From BJGV01 sp003230615 (lineage in GTDB: Bacteria; Pseudomonadota; Gammaproteobacteria; Burkholderiales; Nitrosomonadaceae), in assembly GCA_963663215.1 (NCBI GenBank), contig OY760140.1, positions 806,001 to 870,000 of the forward strand: a stretch of DNA of 64,000 bases, in the 5' to 3' direction. Shown in pieces: positions 17,537 through 26,891 of this stretch. The position numbers and the translations under genes were made by a program. Numbering within the stretch: position 1 is the stretch's first letter; the number at the start of each line of letters is the position of its first letter. Below the pieces are notes generated by a model. That model did not search any database. It saw only the letters and a list, made by a program, of their open reading frames with translations, and had not been told where the DNA came from.

Positions 17537-18505
17537 TTGTCAATCGAACACATAAGAAAACTTATTAAAGTGGATATGGTAGCTATGGATGAAGTTATCC
17601 GGGTAAAACTCCGCTCTGACGTAGTGCTCGTTCGCCAAGTGGGTGAATATATCATTAACAGCGGTGGCAAACGTTTGAGGCCTGCTTTAGTAATTCTTTC
17701 AGCTGGCGCATTTGGTTATGCTGGTAAATATCATCACAATCTTGCAGCAATTATAGAATTTATTCATACCGCGACTTTATTGCATGATGACGTAGTGGAT
17801 TCTTCAAAATTAAGGCGAAGTAAGGCTACTGCCAATGCCTTATTCGGTAATGCAGCGAGTGTGTTAGTGGGAGATTTTCTTTATTCTCGAGCTTTCCAGA
17901 TGATGGTTGAGGTGAATAATATGCGTATCATGCAGGTGCTAGCTGATGCAACCAACACGATTGCTGAGGGTGAGGTATTACAGTTACTTAACTGTCGCAA
18001 CCCCGATGTTAAAGAGGAGAATTATCTGCAAGTGATTCGGTATAAAACTGCTAAATTATTTGAAGCGGCAACCCGACTAGGTGCGATACTTTGTAGTGTG
18101 ACACCAGCAGAGGAGGAATCAATGGCTGCTTATGGTATGCATCTTGGTACAGCGTTTCAGTTAACGGACGATATGCTGGATTACTCTGGAGATTACCATG
18201 ATACTGGTAAAAATTTGGGCGATGATCTTGCCGAGGGTAAGCCCACCTTGCCACTAATTTATGCGATGAAAACTGGCTCAGAAAAACAAGTAACAATAGT
18301 ACGTAATGCCATTAAGCAAGGTGGAGAAGGGAGCTTGCAAGCAGTTTTAGATGTGATTCAGAAGACTGATGCATTGGATTATACCCGACAAAAAGCAGAA
18401 GCTGAATCAAGCATGGCATCTGCAGCAATCTCATCACTTCGAAATTCTAATTACAAGGAATGTTTGCTACAATTAGCTACCTTCGCAGTAGCGCGAAACT
18501 ATTAA
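17537..18505 (+). CDS. ispB: Octaprenyl/polyprenyl diphosphate synthase
   Basis: A trans-isoprenyl diphosphate synthase that makes the ubiquinone side chain. The first aspartate-rich motif is LLHDDVVDSSKLRR and the second is LTDDMLDYSGD; GGKRLRPALVIL is the substrate-binding GKR segment. 322 residues is normal. The start is a TTG preceded by GCAGGT at six bases. Divergent from rplU, the usual betaproteobacterial arrangement. Confidence 0.94.
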   Translation: MSIEHIRKLIKVDMVAMDEVIRVKLRSDVVLVRQVGEYIINSGGKRLRPALVILSAGAFGYAGKYHHNLAAIIEFIHTATLLHDDVVDSSKLRRSKATANALFGNAASVLVGDFLYSRAFQMMVEVNNMRIMQVLADATNTIAEGEVLQLLNCRNPDVKEENYLQVIRYKTAKLFEAATRLGAILCSVTPAEEESMAAYGMHLGTAFQLTDDMLDYSGDYHDTGKNLGDDLAEGKPTLPLIYAMKTGSEKQVTIVRNAIKQGGEGSLQAVLDVIQKTDALDYTRQKAEAESSMASAAISSLRNSNYKECLLQLATFAVARNY

Positions 18506-18542
18506 CATGCCTTTATACAATAGATCCCCATTAATCATTTTT

Positions 18543-18619
18543 CGGGGTGTAGCTCAGCCTGGTAGAGTACTGCGTTCGGGACGCAGGAGCCGGAGGTTCG
18601 AATCCTCTCACCCCGACCA
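18543..18619 (+). tRNA. tRNA-Pro(CGG)
   Basis: A 77-base cloverleaf: acceptor CGGGGTG paired with CACCCCG, D-arm with AGCTCAGCCTGGTAGAG, anticodon stem CTGCG/CGCAG with loop TTCGGGA (anticodon CGG), T-arm GGAGGTTCGAATCCTCT, and an encoded 3' CCA. Immediately downstream of ispB. Confidence 0.97.
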
Positions 18620-18647
18620 ATTATAATCCAGAAAAGGAGACATCGCC

Positions 18648-18872
18648 TTGGGTAGACTGCTATTTTTTGCCCTTATTGCTGTACTGATTTTCTGGTTACT
18701 TACGCGTTGGGCTCGAAAAAAGGAAACTCAGGACAAAAAAACGCCTTCTATTAAGGGAGAGGATATGGTTTGTTGCGAATATTGTGGTATACATGTTCCT
18801 AGAAGCGAAAGTATCAGCATACATGACAAATCTTTTTGCAGTGAAGAGCATCAGCGCTTATACTCAGAGTAA
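18648..18872 (+). CDS. PP0621-type small membrane protein with C-terminal metal-binding cysteines
   Basis: 74 residues: an N-terminal membrane helix (LLFFALIAVLIFWLLTRWA), a short charged linker, and MVCCEYCGIHVPRSES...FCSEEHQRLY, a CxxC...C/H pattern like TRASH or zinc-ribbon domains. It matches the PP0621 family by pattern. The start is TTG at 18648 with AAGGAGA seven bases upstream. Function unknown. Confidence 0.8.
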   Translation: MGRLLFFALIAVLIFWLLTRWARKKETQDKKTPSIKGEDMVCCEYCGIHVPRSESISIHDKSFCSEEHQRLYSE

Positions 18873-18885
18873 CGTTTTTACCCTT

Positions 18886-19377
18886 TTAGCTCCATCCGTC
18901 TGGCCCTTTACAGGTCCTAACACTTTCGGTAATTTCTCTCTTATCTTTAAGCACAACAGATTTCCTGATAGTCTTACATTCACGCATCCCGTCAATTTTT
19001 CCTTCTTCCTGAGTAGGCAACATATTTGACTTGACGACTTCTGCTTTACCCTGTACACCACTATTTGGATTAGTAAAGATTTGAAGTTTGCCAGTATCTG
19101 CAGCTTTACGAGTAATTTTAATAATATTTTGTTTATCCTCATATCCAATGTAATCTTCAATTGTGCTCTTCGCATTTATGCCCGAAAAAACTCTACCTAT
19201 CGAATCAATCATTGAGCTTGCAATACCTCCCTTATATTGATTTTCTATATCAGTGCTAGAACTTATATTAGCAGAGCCTCCAATAGCGCTCATTAATTGG
19301 CATGATGATAAAAATATGATCAGCATATTCACACCCAGAAGTTTGTTCAGCATTTTTAAATTAGCTATTCTATACAT
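18886..19377 (-). CDS. Outer-membrane-type lipoprotein, function unknown
   Basis: A lipobox LSSC is visible at residue 26 after a hydrophobic stretch, so the mature protein starts at Cys26. The rest (about 137 residues) has no recognised domain, with Cys pairs near the C-terminus (MRECKTIRK and RTCKGPDGWS); the CKGPDGW ending recurs in several small envelope proteins. Internal ATGs at codons 9 and 18 could also be used. Convergent with the PP0621-like gene. Confidence 0.7.
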   Translation of the reverse strand: MYRIANLKMLNKLLGVNMLIIFLSSCQLMSAIGGSANISSSTDIENQYKGGIASSMIDSIGRVFSGINAKSTIEDYIGYEDKQNIIKITRKAADTGKLQIFTNPNSGVQGKAEVVKSNMLPTQEEGKIDGMRECKTIRKSVVLKDKREITESVRTCKGPDGWS

Positions 19378-19749
19378 TATATTTTCTTAATTCTTTATCT
19401 GTATTACGTGTTGGAATTAAATTCAAGCATTACATATAATTCGTAGCTCAATCATTACCAATTAACAAGATTATTTGGTTTAAGAATACTTTTTGAGTAT
19501 AGGAAATTAAAGACTAATCCCAAAATATTTGTAATAAATTTTATATTGATTACTGAGTAGAGATTGCAAATGTATCAAATACATTAACCGTGCTCACTTC
19601 ATTTGTATGAAATTAGTCTGTTTGCTCGACACATTAAACAATAAATATTGTTGTATTTAAAACATAGAATTGAAATATGGATTTGAATTCGTGAAAAGAT
19701 ATAATACATATCTTCTAACTATTCTTAAAATATTTTTCAGACAGATTAT
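19378..19749. other. AT-rich intergenic region upstream of ovoA
   Basis: No coding frame or RNA gene is evident. It must contain the promoters of the lipoprotein gene (minus) and of ovoA (plus). Confidence 0.4.
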
Positions 19750-21861
19750 ATGCCACAACAACTTTTTAATAGAACCCCCCTTCTTACCGGTGAAAATATT
19801 GCTGTAAAAAGGGATGAAATACGTGCTTATTTTCACGCCACTCTTGATCGAACGGAACTACTTTTTGAGACTTTAGATGGCGAAGATGCTTATTTTGAGA
19901 AACCAATACCATTACGCCATCCATTAATTTTTTACTTAGGGCACACGTCAACTTTCTTTATTAATAAACTGCTGATAGCAGGCCTGGTTAAAAAGAGAAT
20001 TAACCCTAAGATGGAATCTATGTTTGCAGTTGGGGTCGATGAGATGAGCTGGGACGATCTTGGTACGTCCCATTATGATTGGCCATCAATTGATGAAGTG
20101 CGCTCTTACCGCAAAACTATGCGAGGTATTGTTGATAAAATTATCACTGAATCAACATTGACTCTACCAATAAATTGGGACAATCCTTGGTGGATCGTCT
20201 TGATGGGTATTGAACATGAGCTTATCCATTTAGAAACTTCTTCTGTTTTAGTTCGGCAGCATGCAATTAAACATGTGAGGCCACATCCTGCTTGGGAGCC
20301 TTGCCGTAAATCTGGTAAAGCCCCATTAAATCAACTAATTAGCGTGCCATCAGGCAAGATACAGATTGGAAAGAACGAAGATGATTTGGTTTACGGGTGG
20401 GATAATGAATTTGGACACCACGAAGCAGAACTTCCAGCTTTTCAGGCTAGTCGGTATTTAGTAAGTAATCAGGAATTTTTAGATTTTATTCAGGCAGGAG
20501 GATACACCACAGAAAGCTATTGGGAAGAGGAGGGAAGTGCTTGGCAGAAACATACGAATGCCGAACATCCTACTTTCTGGATTAAATCTAGCGCTGAGTG
20601 GCGACTACGTTTGATGACTGAAGAAGTGGCTATGCCCTGGGATTGGCCAGTGGAAGTAAATTGTCACGAGGCGAAAGCTTTCTGTAACTGGGAGACTACT
20701 GTAACTGGCCAACTAATTAGGCTACCCACGGAAGATGAATGGTACCGTCTTTATAACATGGCTGAGTTATCTGAAATCTCACCTACTATGCCAGCTACAG
20801 GTAATATTCATCTTGATCACTTTGCTTCCAGTTGCCCTGTCACTGAATTTCAACATGGGGAATTTTTCGATGTAGTAGGTAATGTCTGGCAATGGACGGA
20901 AACACCGATATATCCATTTGAAGGTTTTAAGGTCCATCCACTTTATGATGACTTTACAACTCCAACCTTTGACGGTCGTCACAATCTTATTAAAGGTGGT
21001 TCCTGGATTTCCTGTGGAGATGAATCACTAAAGAGTGCCCGCTATGCCTTTCGTCGGCATTTTTTTCAACACGCTGGATTTCGATATGTGTCTGCTAACG
21101 CTCCTGTTATTCAGCAAGGGTCTCACTACGAGACTGACAAATTGCTCACGGAGTATGCAGAATTTCATTATGGTGACACGTATTTTGGCGTTCCGAATTT
21201 TCCGGTGGCATTAGTCGAAATGGCTATCAAAGCTATGGGTGAAAAACCTGCACACAAGGCGCTTGACCTTGGATGTGGATCAGGTCGTTCTACATTTGAA
21301 CTAGCACACCACTTCGATCATGTTACCGGAATCGACTTTTCTACTCGCTTTATCGGACAAGGTGTCCAGCTTGCTGAAAAGGGTATCCTGCGGTACACAC
21401 TAGCGGATGAGGGCGATCTCGTTTCCTATAAAGAATGCACACTAACTAGTTTAGATCTCGATGCTGTTAAACATAAAGTAGAATTCTGTCAAGGTGATGC
21501 CTGTAACCTAAAACCTCTGTATACAGGCTATGATTTAATTCTTGCCGCAAATCTAATTGATCGCCTTTATGAGCCAGCTAAGTTTTTAACAAATATACAT
21601 AAACGGCTTAATAATGGTGGGTTGCTAATGATTGCTTCACCTTATACATGGTTAGAAGAACACACCAAAAAAGAAGCATGGATTGGGGGGGTCAAGAAGG
21701 ATGGAGAAAACTTTAGTACTTTGGATGGACTTAAAGGGATTCTTGGCGGTCATTTCAAACTGGTTCATGGTCCACAGGAAGTGCCGTTTATTATTCGTGA
21801 GACTCGTCGGAAATATCAACATACGCTATCAGAAGTAACTATTTGGGAGAAAACTGATTGA
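19750..21861 (+). CDS. ovoA: Bifunctional 5-histidylcysteine sulfoxide synthase / 4-mercaptohistidine N-methyltransferase
   Basis: The 703-residue OvoA architecture: an N-terminal DinB_2-like domain with iron-ligand motif HELIHLE (about residues 156-162), a central formylglycine-generating-enzyme-like sulfatase-modifying domain (GNVWQWTETP...IKGGSW...FRRHFFQHAGFRY), and a C-terminal SAM methyltransferase (ALDLGCGSGRST, GIDFS). OvoA uses O2 and Fe(II) to join cysteine to histidine C5, and the methyltransferase finishes ovothiol A. The next gene starts inside its stop codon and supplies the C-S lyase step. Confidence 0.94.
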   Translation: MPQQLFNRTPLLTGENIAVKRDEIRAYFHATLDRTELLFETLDGEDAYFEKPIPLRHPLIFYLGHTSTFFINKLLIAGLVKKRINPKMESMFAVGVDEMSWDDLGTSHYDWPSIDEVRSYRKTMRGIVDKIITESTLTLPINWDNPWWIVLMGIEHELIHLETSSVLVRQHAIKHVRPHPAWEPCRKSGKAPLNQLISVPSGKIQIGKNEDDLVYGWDNEFGHHEAELPAFQASRYLVSNQEFLDFIQAGGYTTESYWEEEGSAWQKHTNAEHPTFWIKSSAEWRLRLMTEEVAMPWDWPVEVNCHEAKAFCNWETTVTGQLIRLPTEDEWYRLYNMAELSEISPTMPATGNIHLDHFASSCPVTEFQHGEFFDVVGNVWQWTETPIYPFEGFKVHPLYDDFTTPTFDGRHNLIKGGSWISCGDESLKSARYAFRRHFFQHAGFRYVSANAPVIQQGSHYETDKLLTEYAEFHYGDTYFGVPNFPVALVEMAIKAMGEKPAHKALDLGCGSGRSTFELAHHFDHVTGIDFSTRFIGQGVQLAEKGILRYTLADEGDLVSYKECTLTSLDLDAVKHKVEFCQGDACNLKPLYTGYDLILAANLIDRLYEPAKFLTNIHKRLNNGGLLMIASPYTWLEEHTKKEAWIGGVKKDGENFSTLDGLKGILGGHFKLVHGPQEVPFIIRETRRKYQHTLSEVTIWEKTD

Positions 21862-23051
21862 GTAACAACCACGGCCTTGAACCTAATTCTAACTACAGTT
21901 TTGATCTTGACATTAATCGTACTAAAACTGCGAGCCTTAAATATGATGGACGACAAAACATGTTTGGCAAAGCCGAAGTCATCCCATTATGGGTTGCTGA
22001 TATGGATTTTGCCGTACCACCAGCTGTGACTCGAGCGCTCTCAAAACGTGCAGCTCACCCAGTGTATGGCTACACCTTATATCCAGAAAGCTTGTATGAA
22101 TCATTAATAAATTGGCTGAGACAGCATCATGGGTGGAGGGAAGTACAGCGAGAGTGGATCGTGATGTGTCCTGGCGTAGTACCTTCTTTGCACGCAGCTG
22201 CTTTAGCATTCTCGGAACCAGGTGAATCAATAATCGTGCAGCCGCCGGTATATTTTCCTTTTTTTTCAGCTGTCACCGCTACGGGTAGAAATCTAGTGCA
22301 GAATCAGTTGTACTCTGATAGTGGTCGCTATGCTATAGACTTTGACCATCTGGAACAATGCGCAGCAGGAGCTCGTATGTTGATGCTCTGCTCTCCTCAT
22401 AATCCAGTGGGTAGAGTATGGAGTAAATCAGAATTGGAACGCATCCTATATATAGCAAAAAAATATAATTTAGTCGTATTTTCAGACGAGATTCATGCTG
22501 ACTTGATCTATGCTGAAAGTGAACATCACATACTTGCAACGTTAGCCGAGGATCCGACTAATATCATTACTGCTGTTGCACCTAGTAAGACATTCAACAT
22601 TCCCGGTCTAAATCTTTCTGCCCTCATCGTACCAGATAAGAACCGTCGTATTTCTATTACCCGAGCTTTTGAATTCCTTCATGTTAGCGCATCTAATCCC
22701 TTCAGTATTGTCGCCTTTGAAGCCGCTTATCGAGAAGGCGCATCTTGGTTAACCGATTTGTTAGCTTATTTACAGGGTACGAGAGATCTTGTAGAAAAGT
22801 ATCTAGCGACCCATCTTCCAAAAATTCAAGTTACTAAACCAGAGGGAACTTACCTGCTGTGGCTTGATTGCCGTAAATTTGGAATGAGTGACGCACAACT
22901 TAAGCACTTCTTTGTGCACGAGGCCGGGGTAGGCATGAGCCCTGGCACTTTATTCGGAGAGGGAGGCAAAGGTTTTATGCGTATGAATATTGGCACCCAA
23001 CGCCATATTATTACTACAGCTCTAGAAAATATCAGGAGGGCAAGTTTGTGA
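21858..23051 (+). CDS. ovoB: PLP-dependent C-S lyase of the PatB/MalY type, probable ovothiol lyase
   Basis: A fold-type I PLP enzyme, 397 residues, with the MalY/PatB signatures IPLWVADMDFAVPPAV, MLCSPHNPVGRVW, FSDEIHADLIY and the Schiff-base lysine in APSKTFNIPGLN. The start is TTG at 21858, overlapping the ovoA stop as TTGA, so the two are translationally coupled. Family members cleave cystathionine-like C-S bonds; coupling to ovoA indicates cleavage of 5-histidylcysteine sulfoxide (the OvoB step). That substrate is inferred from context. Confidence 0.85.
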   Translation: MSNNHGLEPNSNYSFDLDINRTKTASLKYDGRQNMFGKAEVIPLWVADMDFAVPPAVTRALSKRAAHPVYGYTLYPESLYESLINWLRQHHGWREVQREWIVMCPGVVPSLHAAALAFSEPGESIIVQPPVYFPFFSAVTATGRNLVQNQLYSDSGRYAIDFDHLEQCAAGARMLMLCSPHNPVGRVWSKSELERILYIAKKYNLVVFSDEIHADLIYAESEHHILATLAEDPTNIITAVAPSKTFNIPGLNLSALIVPDKNRRISITRAFEFLHVSASNPFSIVAFEAAYREGASWLTDLLAYLQGTRDLVEKYLATHLPKIQVTKPEGTYLLWLDCRKFGMSDAQLKHFFVHEAGVGMSPGTLFGEGGKGFMRMNIGTQRHIITTALENIRRASL

Positions 23052-23117
23052 AACAGAAAAGTAGGAAAGAGATTGATGGAGTACCTTAATATGAGAAATA
23101 AAGTTAATTCACAAAGT

Positions 23118-23513
23118 TCATTCTACTATTAGCCAGTAAACCAGACCGGCTAAAAACCCACCAAGTAAAACACATGTAATAAGTAATATCTTTGTTCGAA
23201 TTCGAAGGAGTTCAATTGCTTCAACAATACGTACATTTTGCTGCGCAAGTGATCTAATTAATTCAACAGATGATTCTTGTTCACTACTCAGATGCTGTAT
23301 CTTTAGCTCAATTTTGCGAAAATTAGAGTCATAATTTCCAGAAATCTCACTATTAGATATGTCGGACGGCGAATCTTGAGCATCTGTTGGATTAGAGGCG
23401 TTAGCTTTTGCTCCAGCGTAAAGATTCCGCGCTGCTTTTACTATGTGTGGCGCAGATTCAATTACATCCTTCCATGGAATAATTTTTAACGCTGTGATCC
23501 ACCCAAACGCCAT
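23118..23513 (-). CDS. Small tail-anchored membrane protein, unknown
   Basis: A 131-residue protein: an N-terminal segment with an amphipathic helix, an acidic Ser/Asp-rich linker, a predicted coiled coil (KIELKIQHLSSEQESSVEL, then continuing to about residue 100), and one C-terminal membrane helix (ILLITCVLLGGFLAGLVYWL). The layout is that of a tail-anchored coiled-coil protein. I do not recognise the family. Faces the ovo genes from the opposite strand. Confidence 0.6.
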   Translation of the reverse strand: MAFGWITALKIIPWKDVIESAPHIVKAARNLYAGAKANASNPTDAQDSPSDISNSEISGNYDSNFRKIELKIQHLSSEQESSVELIRSLAQQNVRIVEAIELLRIRTKILLITCVLLGGFLAGLVYWLIVE

Positions 23514-23793
23514 GATTTTATTCTCATTTTGGATATATTAAAAAACTTATACTATAAAACTAAGTTTTTATCTTGCCATAGTTAAGCGCATGCTTCAACA
23601 ATGCATTAATTGAATGACAATTATTAAGTACTACTTAATAGACAATCCATTTCCATATTTTCTTCTGATAAAGTACAAATATATTACACTCAAAGCAAGT
23701 ACTATAGATATGAAGTACTTTAAATACTATCTATAACAGACTAAAATGTAAATGTTATTTGGAATACTGGGATATTTATTGAACCGTATTTAA

Positions 23794-24681
23794 TTAGATT
23801 TTAGCTAAAACCTCTGAAACTGTTTTACCCATTGAGGCAGGAGTTGGACTGATTGTGACACCATACTCCTCTAATAAAGCTATTTTTTCTGCCGCACTTT
23901 CTCCAGCTGATGAAATAATTGCTCCGGCATGCCCCATGCGCTTCCCTTCTGGCGCAGTTAAGCCAGCAATGTAAGCAATTAGCGGTTTATTTAAGTAATT
24001 TTTAGAAAAAATTCCAGCTTCTACTTCCTGTGGCCCACCAATTTCTCCGATCATGAGTATCACTTTTGTTTCTGAATCTGATTCAAATTTTTGTAAAATA
24101 TCACGATATGAACTCCCGGTAATTGGGTCGCCACCAATACCTACCGATGTTGAAATACCAAAACCTAAATTTTTCATCTGATCAGCAGCTTCATAGCCCA
24201 AAGTTCCTGAACGGCCAATAATTCCAACATTACCTTGCTTAAAAATATGACCAGGCATAATACCCAGCATAGAACGTCCGGGACTGATTGTCCCAGCACA
24301 GTTAGGGCCAGTTAGCAACATTCTTTCTTCTTTAGGAAAACGACGAAGATAACTTTTGACTGTCATCATATCCTGAGTAGGAATCCCGTCAGTAATTGCT
24401 ACACAGTATTTTATTCCGGCATCTGCAGCCTCCATAATTGAGTCAGCAGCAAATGCGGGTGGAACAAATATGATGCTCGCTTCAGCTCCAACTTGGTGTA
24501 CCGCTTCCTTTACTGTATTAAAAATAGGTAGATCTAAATGCTGTTGACCCCCTTTTCCAGGAGTGACGCCACCTACGACATTGGAACCATAGTTAATCAT
24601 GTCTTGAGCATGAAATGTGCCAATTTTTCCTGTAAATCCTTGAACAATAATGCGTGTTTCTTCACTAATTAAAATTGACAT
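23794..24681 (-). CDS. mtkB: Malate-CoA ligase subunit alpha (SucD-like)
   Basis: A 295-residue ATP-citrate-lyase/succinyl-CoA ligase alpha subunit. It has a CoA-binding Rossmann start (QGFTGKIGTFHAQDM), LLTGPNCAGTISPG and the phosphohistidine loop RMGHAGAII. Sequence style and the malyl-CoA lyase neighbour point to malate rather than succinate as substrate. It follows mtkA by 11 bases with GAGGAAAG before its ATG. The reaction is malate + CoA + ATP = malyl-CoA + ADP + Pi, reversible. Confidence 0.85.
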   Translation of the reverse strand: MSILISEETRIIVQGFTGKIGTFHAQDMINYGSNVVGGVTPGKGGQQHLDLPIFNTVKEAVHQVGAEASIIFVPPAFAADSIMEAADAGIKYCVAITDGIPTQDMMTVKSYLRRFPKEERMLLTGPNCAGTISPGRSMLGIMPGHIFKQGNVGIIGRSGTLGYEAADQMKNLGFGISTSVGIGGDPITGSSYRDILQKFESDSETKVILMIGEIGGPQEVEAGIFSKNYLNKPLIAYIAGLTAPEGKRMGHAGAIISSAGESAAEKIALLEEYGVTISPTPASMGKTVSEVLAKI

Positions 24682-24692
24682 GGTGCTTTCCT

Positions 24693-25877
24693 CTAGTATC
24701 CTCTCGCAACCACTTCGTTACGAGCCTGGACAACCTTTTCCGCTGCTTCTGCTAATGTCTCTGCCATAATGATAGGCAGGTTACTCTCAGCAATTATCCG
24801 GCGACCCAGGTCAACATTTGTACCGGATAACCGGACAACCAAAGGTATCCTCATATCGATATTTTTAATTGCTTGTACGACGCCTTCGGCAATCCAGTCG
24901 CAACGGTTAATGCCAGCAAAAATATTGACCAGAAATGCTTTAACATTTTTATCAGCTAAGACTAAACGAAATGCTTTTTCTGTGCGTTCGGCGGATGCAC
25001 CTCCACCAACATCAAGGAAATTAGCAGGTTCACCACCAGCTAGCTTAATCATATCCATGGTAGCCATAGCTAGGCCAGCACCATTAATCATACAGCCGAT
25101 GTCTCCATTCAGGCCTACGTAGCTCAAACCATGCTCTGTAGCCGCTACTTCACGAGGATCTCCTTGAGTTTTATCATGTAGCTCAGCAATTTTATGGTGG
25201 CGAAATAAGGCATTTTCATCAAAGCTCATTTTGGCATCTAATGCGACCAGTTCGTTCCTTTTAGTGACTACAAGTGGGTTGATTTCTAGCATATTTGCGT
25301 CAAGGTCACGTAAGGCACGGTAGCAACCTCTAATAGTTTTAACACCACGAGTTAATAGATGCGTATTCTCTAAGCCTAAAGAAAAGACCATTGTGCGCGC
25401 TTGAAAATCTTGTAGACCGACAGCAGGTTCAATATAAATTTTATTTATTGCCTCAGGATTTGTTTCTGCTAACTCTTCAATGTCCATACCTCCCTGGGAG
25501 GAACCTATCATAACAATACGCTCGGAGCCTCGATCAACCAGAAAACAGAGATACAGCTCTTTAGTAATGTTTGTTCCTGCCTCAACATAAACTCTGGAGC
25601 AAATTTTTCCTGCTGGACCAGACTGATGAGTGACTAATCTTTTACCCAATAATTCTTCTGCTGCCATTTCGACTTCATCGTGAGTCTCGCATATTTTGAT
25701 GCCACCAGCTTTACCACGTGCGCCCGAATGAATCTGTGCCTTTACTACCCAATTATTACTGTTTATTTCTCTAGCCCGCTGTATCGCTTCTTCGGGGCTA
25801 TAGGCTAGACCACCATCTGCTATCTTGACGCCATACTCGGCTAAAATTTCTTTTGCTTGATATTCATGGATGTCCAA
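24693..25877 (-). CDS. mtkA: Malate-CoA ligase subunit beta (SucC-like)
   Basis: A 394-residue SucC-fold protein: an ATP-grasp domain (MDIHEYQAKEILAEYGV, KAQIHSGARGKAGGIK, LEINPLVVT) and a ligase domain (GANFLDVGGGA-like PANFLDVGGGASAERT, NIFAGINRCDWIAEGV). The NRCDW segment and overall pattern match MtkA of methylotrophs better than SucC as I remember them. The start codon is TTG 25877 behind AAGGGTGAG. It is in an operon with mtkB and downstream of mcl. Confidence 0.85.
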   Translation of the reverse strand: MDIHEYQAKEILAEYGVKIADGGLAYSPEEAIQRAREINSNNWVVKAQIHSGARGKAGGIKICETHDEVEMAAEELLGKRLVTHQSGPAGKICSRVYVEAGTNITKELYLCFLVDRGSERIVMIGSSQGGMDIEELAETNPEAINKIYIEPAVGLQDFQARTMVFSLGLENTHLLTRGVKTIRGCYRALRDLDANMLEINPLVVTKRNELVALDAKMSFDENALFRHHKIAELHDKTQGDPREVAATEHGLSYVGLNGDIGCMINGAGLAMATMDMIKLAGGEPANFLDVGGGASAERTEKAFRLVLADKNVKAFLVNIFAGINRCDWIAEGVVQAIKNIDMRIPLVVRLSGTNVDLGRRIIAESNLPIIMAETLAEAAEKVVQARNEVVARGY

Positions 25878-25937
25878 TGTCTCACCCTTATTTTAAAAAA
25901 TAGTAAAGAAAATAATTTATTAGTCAGTTTTTAAATT

Positions 25938-26891
25938 CTAGCGACCATTTTTTATAGCGATTGCCTCTGCTACTTCTACTACGTTGTTAGCCATTCTTGC
26001 TGAAGCAGCATCAATTAAACGACCATCTAATGCGGCCGCACCTTTCCCGTGCGCAGCAGCTTCTTCTAGTGCAGTTAAGATTCGTTTTGCTTTTTCGATT
26101 TCTGCAGCAGGGGGCGTAAAAATTTCATTTGCAAGAGCAACTTGTGATGGATGAATTGCCCATTTGCCTTCAATACCTAGTGCAGCTGCTCTTCTAGCAG
26201 CTAGTTTATAGCCATCTAGATCTTTTATGTCACCAAAGGGGCCGTCAATTGGACGAAGCCCATAAGCACGACAGGCAACTGTCATTCGACTGATAGCTGC
26301 ATGCCATTGGTCACCCGGATAATCTGGATTGAGCCCACCAATGTTGGTTGTTCTAGCGCAATTACTAGCTGCATAGTCCGCTACCCCAAAGTGTAAGGCC
26401 TCAAGACGACCTGAAACACCACTGCGAGCAATGTCTTCAACATTAGACATACCTAAAGCTGTTTCAATCAAAGCTTCAATTCCAATCCTATTGTTTAAAC
26501 CCTGTTGGATTTCTAACTGGTTTAACATAGCTTCAACCATGTAAATATCAGAGTAGACGCCTACCTTTGGAACCAGAATAGTGTCTAGCTTGTGGCCGGC
26601 TTGTTCAATTAAGTCAACTACATCGCGGACCATAAATTGAGTGTCTAGACCATTGACTCGCACTGAAAGTGACACACCATGTTCTTTCCAGTCTAAATCG
26701 TTAATAGCTTCAATAATATTCTTACGAGCCTGTATTTTGTCATCTGGAGCAACTGCATCCTCAAGATCAAGGAAAACGAAGTCTGCACCACTCTTCATTG
26801 CCTTTTCGAACATGTCTGGACATGAACCTGGTACAGCTAATTCACAGCGCTGTACTCGTGAAATTAAAGCCTCATGTAATGTATGACTCAT
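25938..26891 (-). CDS. mcl: L-malyl-CoA / beta-methylmalyl-CoA lyase
   Basis: A 317-residue HpcH/HpaI (CitE-like) TIM-barrel lyase. Diagnostic segments are ELAVPGSCPDMFEKA, DFVFLDLEDAVAPDDK, LIPKVG-like TILVPKVGVYSD, GIEALIETALGMSNVE with the metal-binding Glu, and GVADYAASNCARTTNIGG. It cleaves malyl-CoA to glyoxylate and acetyl-CoA, or the reverse. The directly following mtkA and mtkB supply or consume malyl-CoA, so the three genes form one route between malate and the C2 units. Confidence 0.92.
   Translation of the reverse strand: MSHTLHEALISRVQRCELAVPGSCPDMFEKAMKSGADFVFLDLEDAVAPDDKIQARKNIIEAINDLDWKEHGVSLSVRVNGLDTQFMVRDVVDLIEQAGHKLDTILVPKVGVYSDIYMVEAMLNQLEIQQGLNNRIGIEALIETALGMSNVEDIARSGVSGRLEALHFGVADYAASNCARTTNIGGLNPDYPGDQWHAAISRMTVACRAYGLRPIDGPFGDIKDLDGYKLAARRAAALGIEGKWAIHPSQVALANEIFTPPAAEIEKAKRILTALEEAAAHGKGAAALDGRLIDAASARMANNVVEVAEAIAIKNGR

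Noticed and set aside
23794..25877. Succinyl-CoA synthetase sucCD of the TCA cycle
   Set aside because: The fold is shared, but the malyl-CoA lyase gene in the same operon and MtkA-like segments favour malate-CoA ligase. Succinate activity is not excluded.
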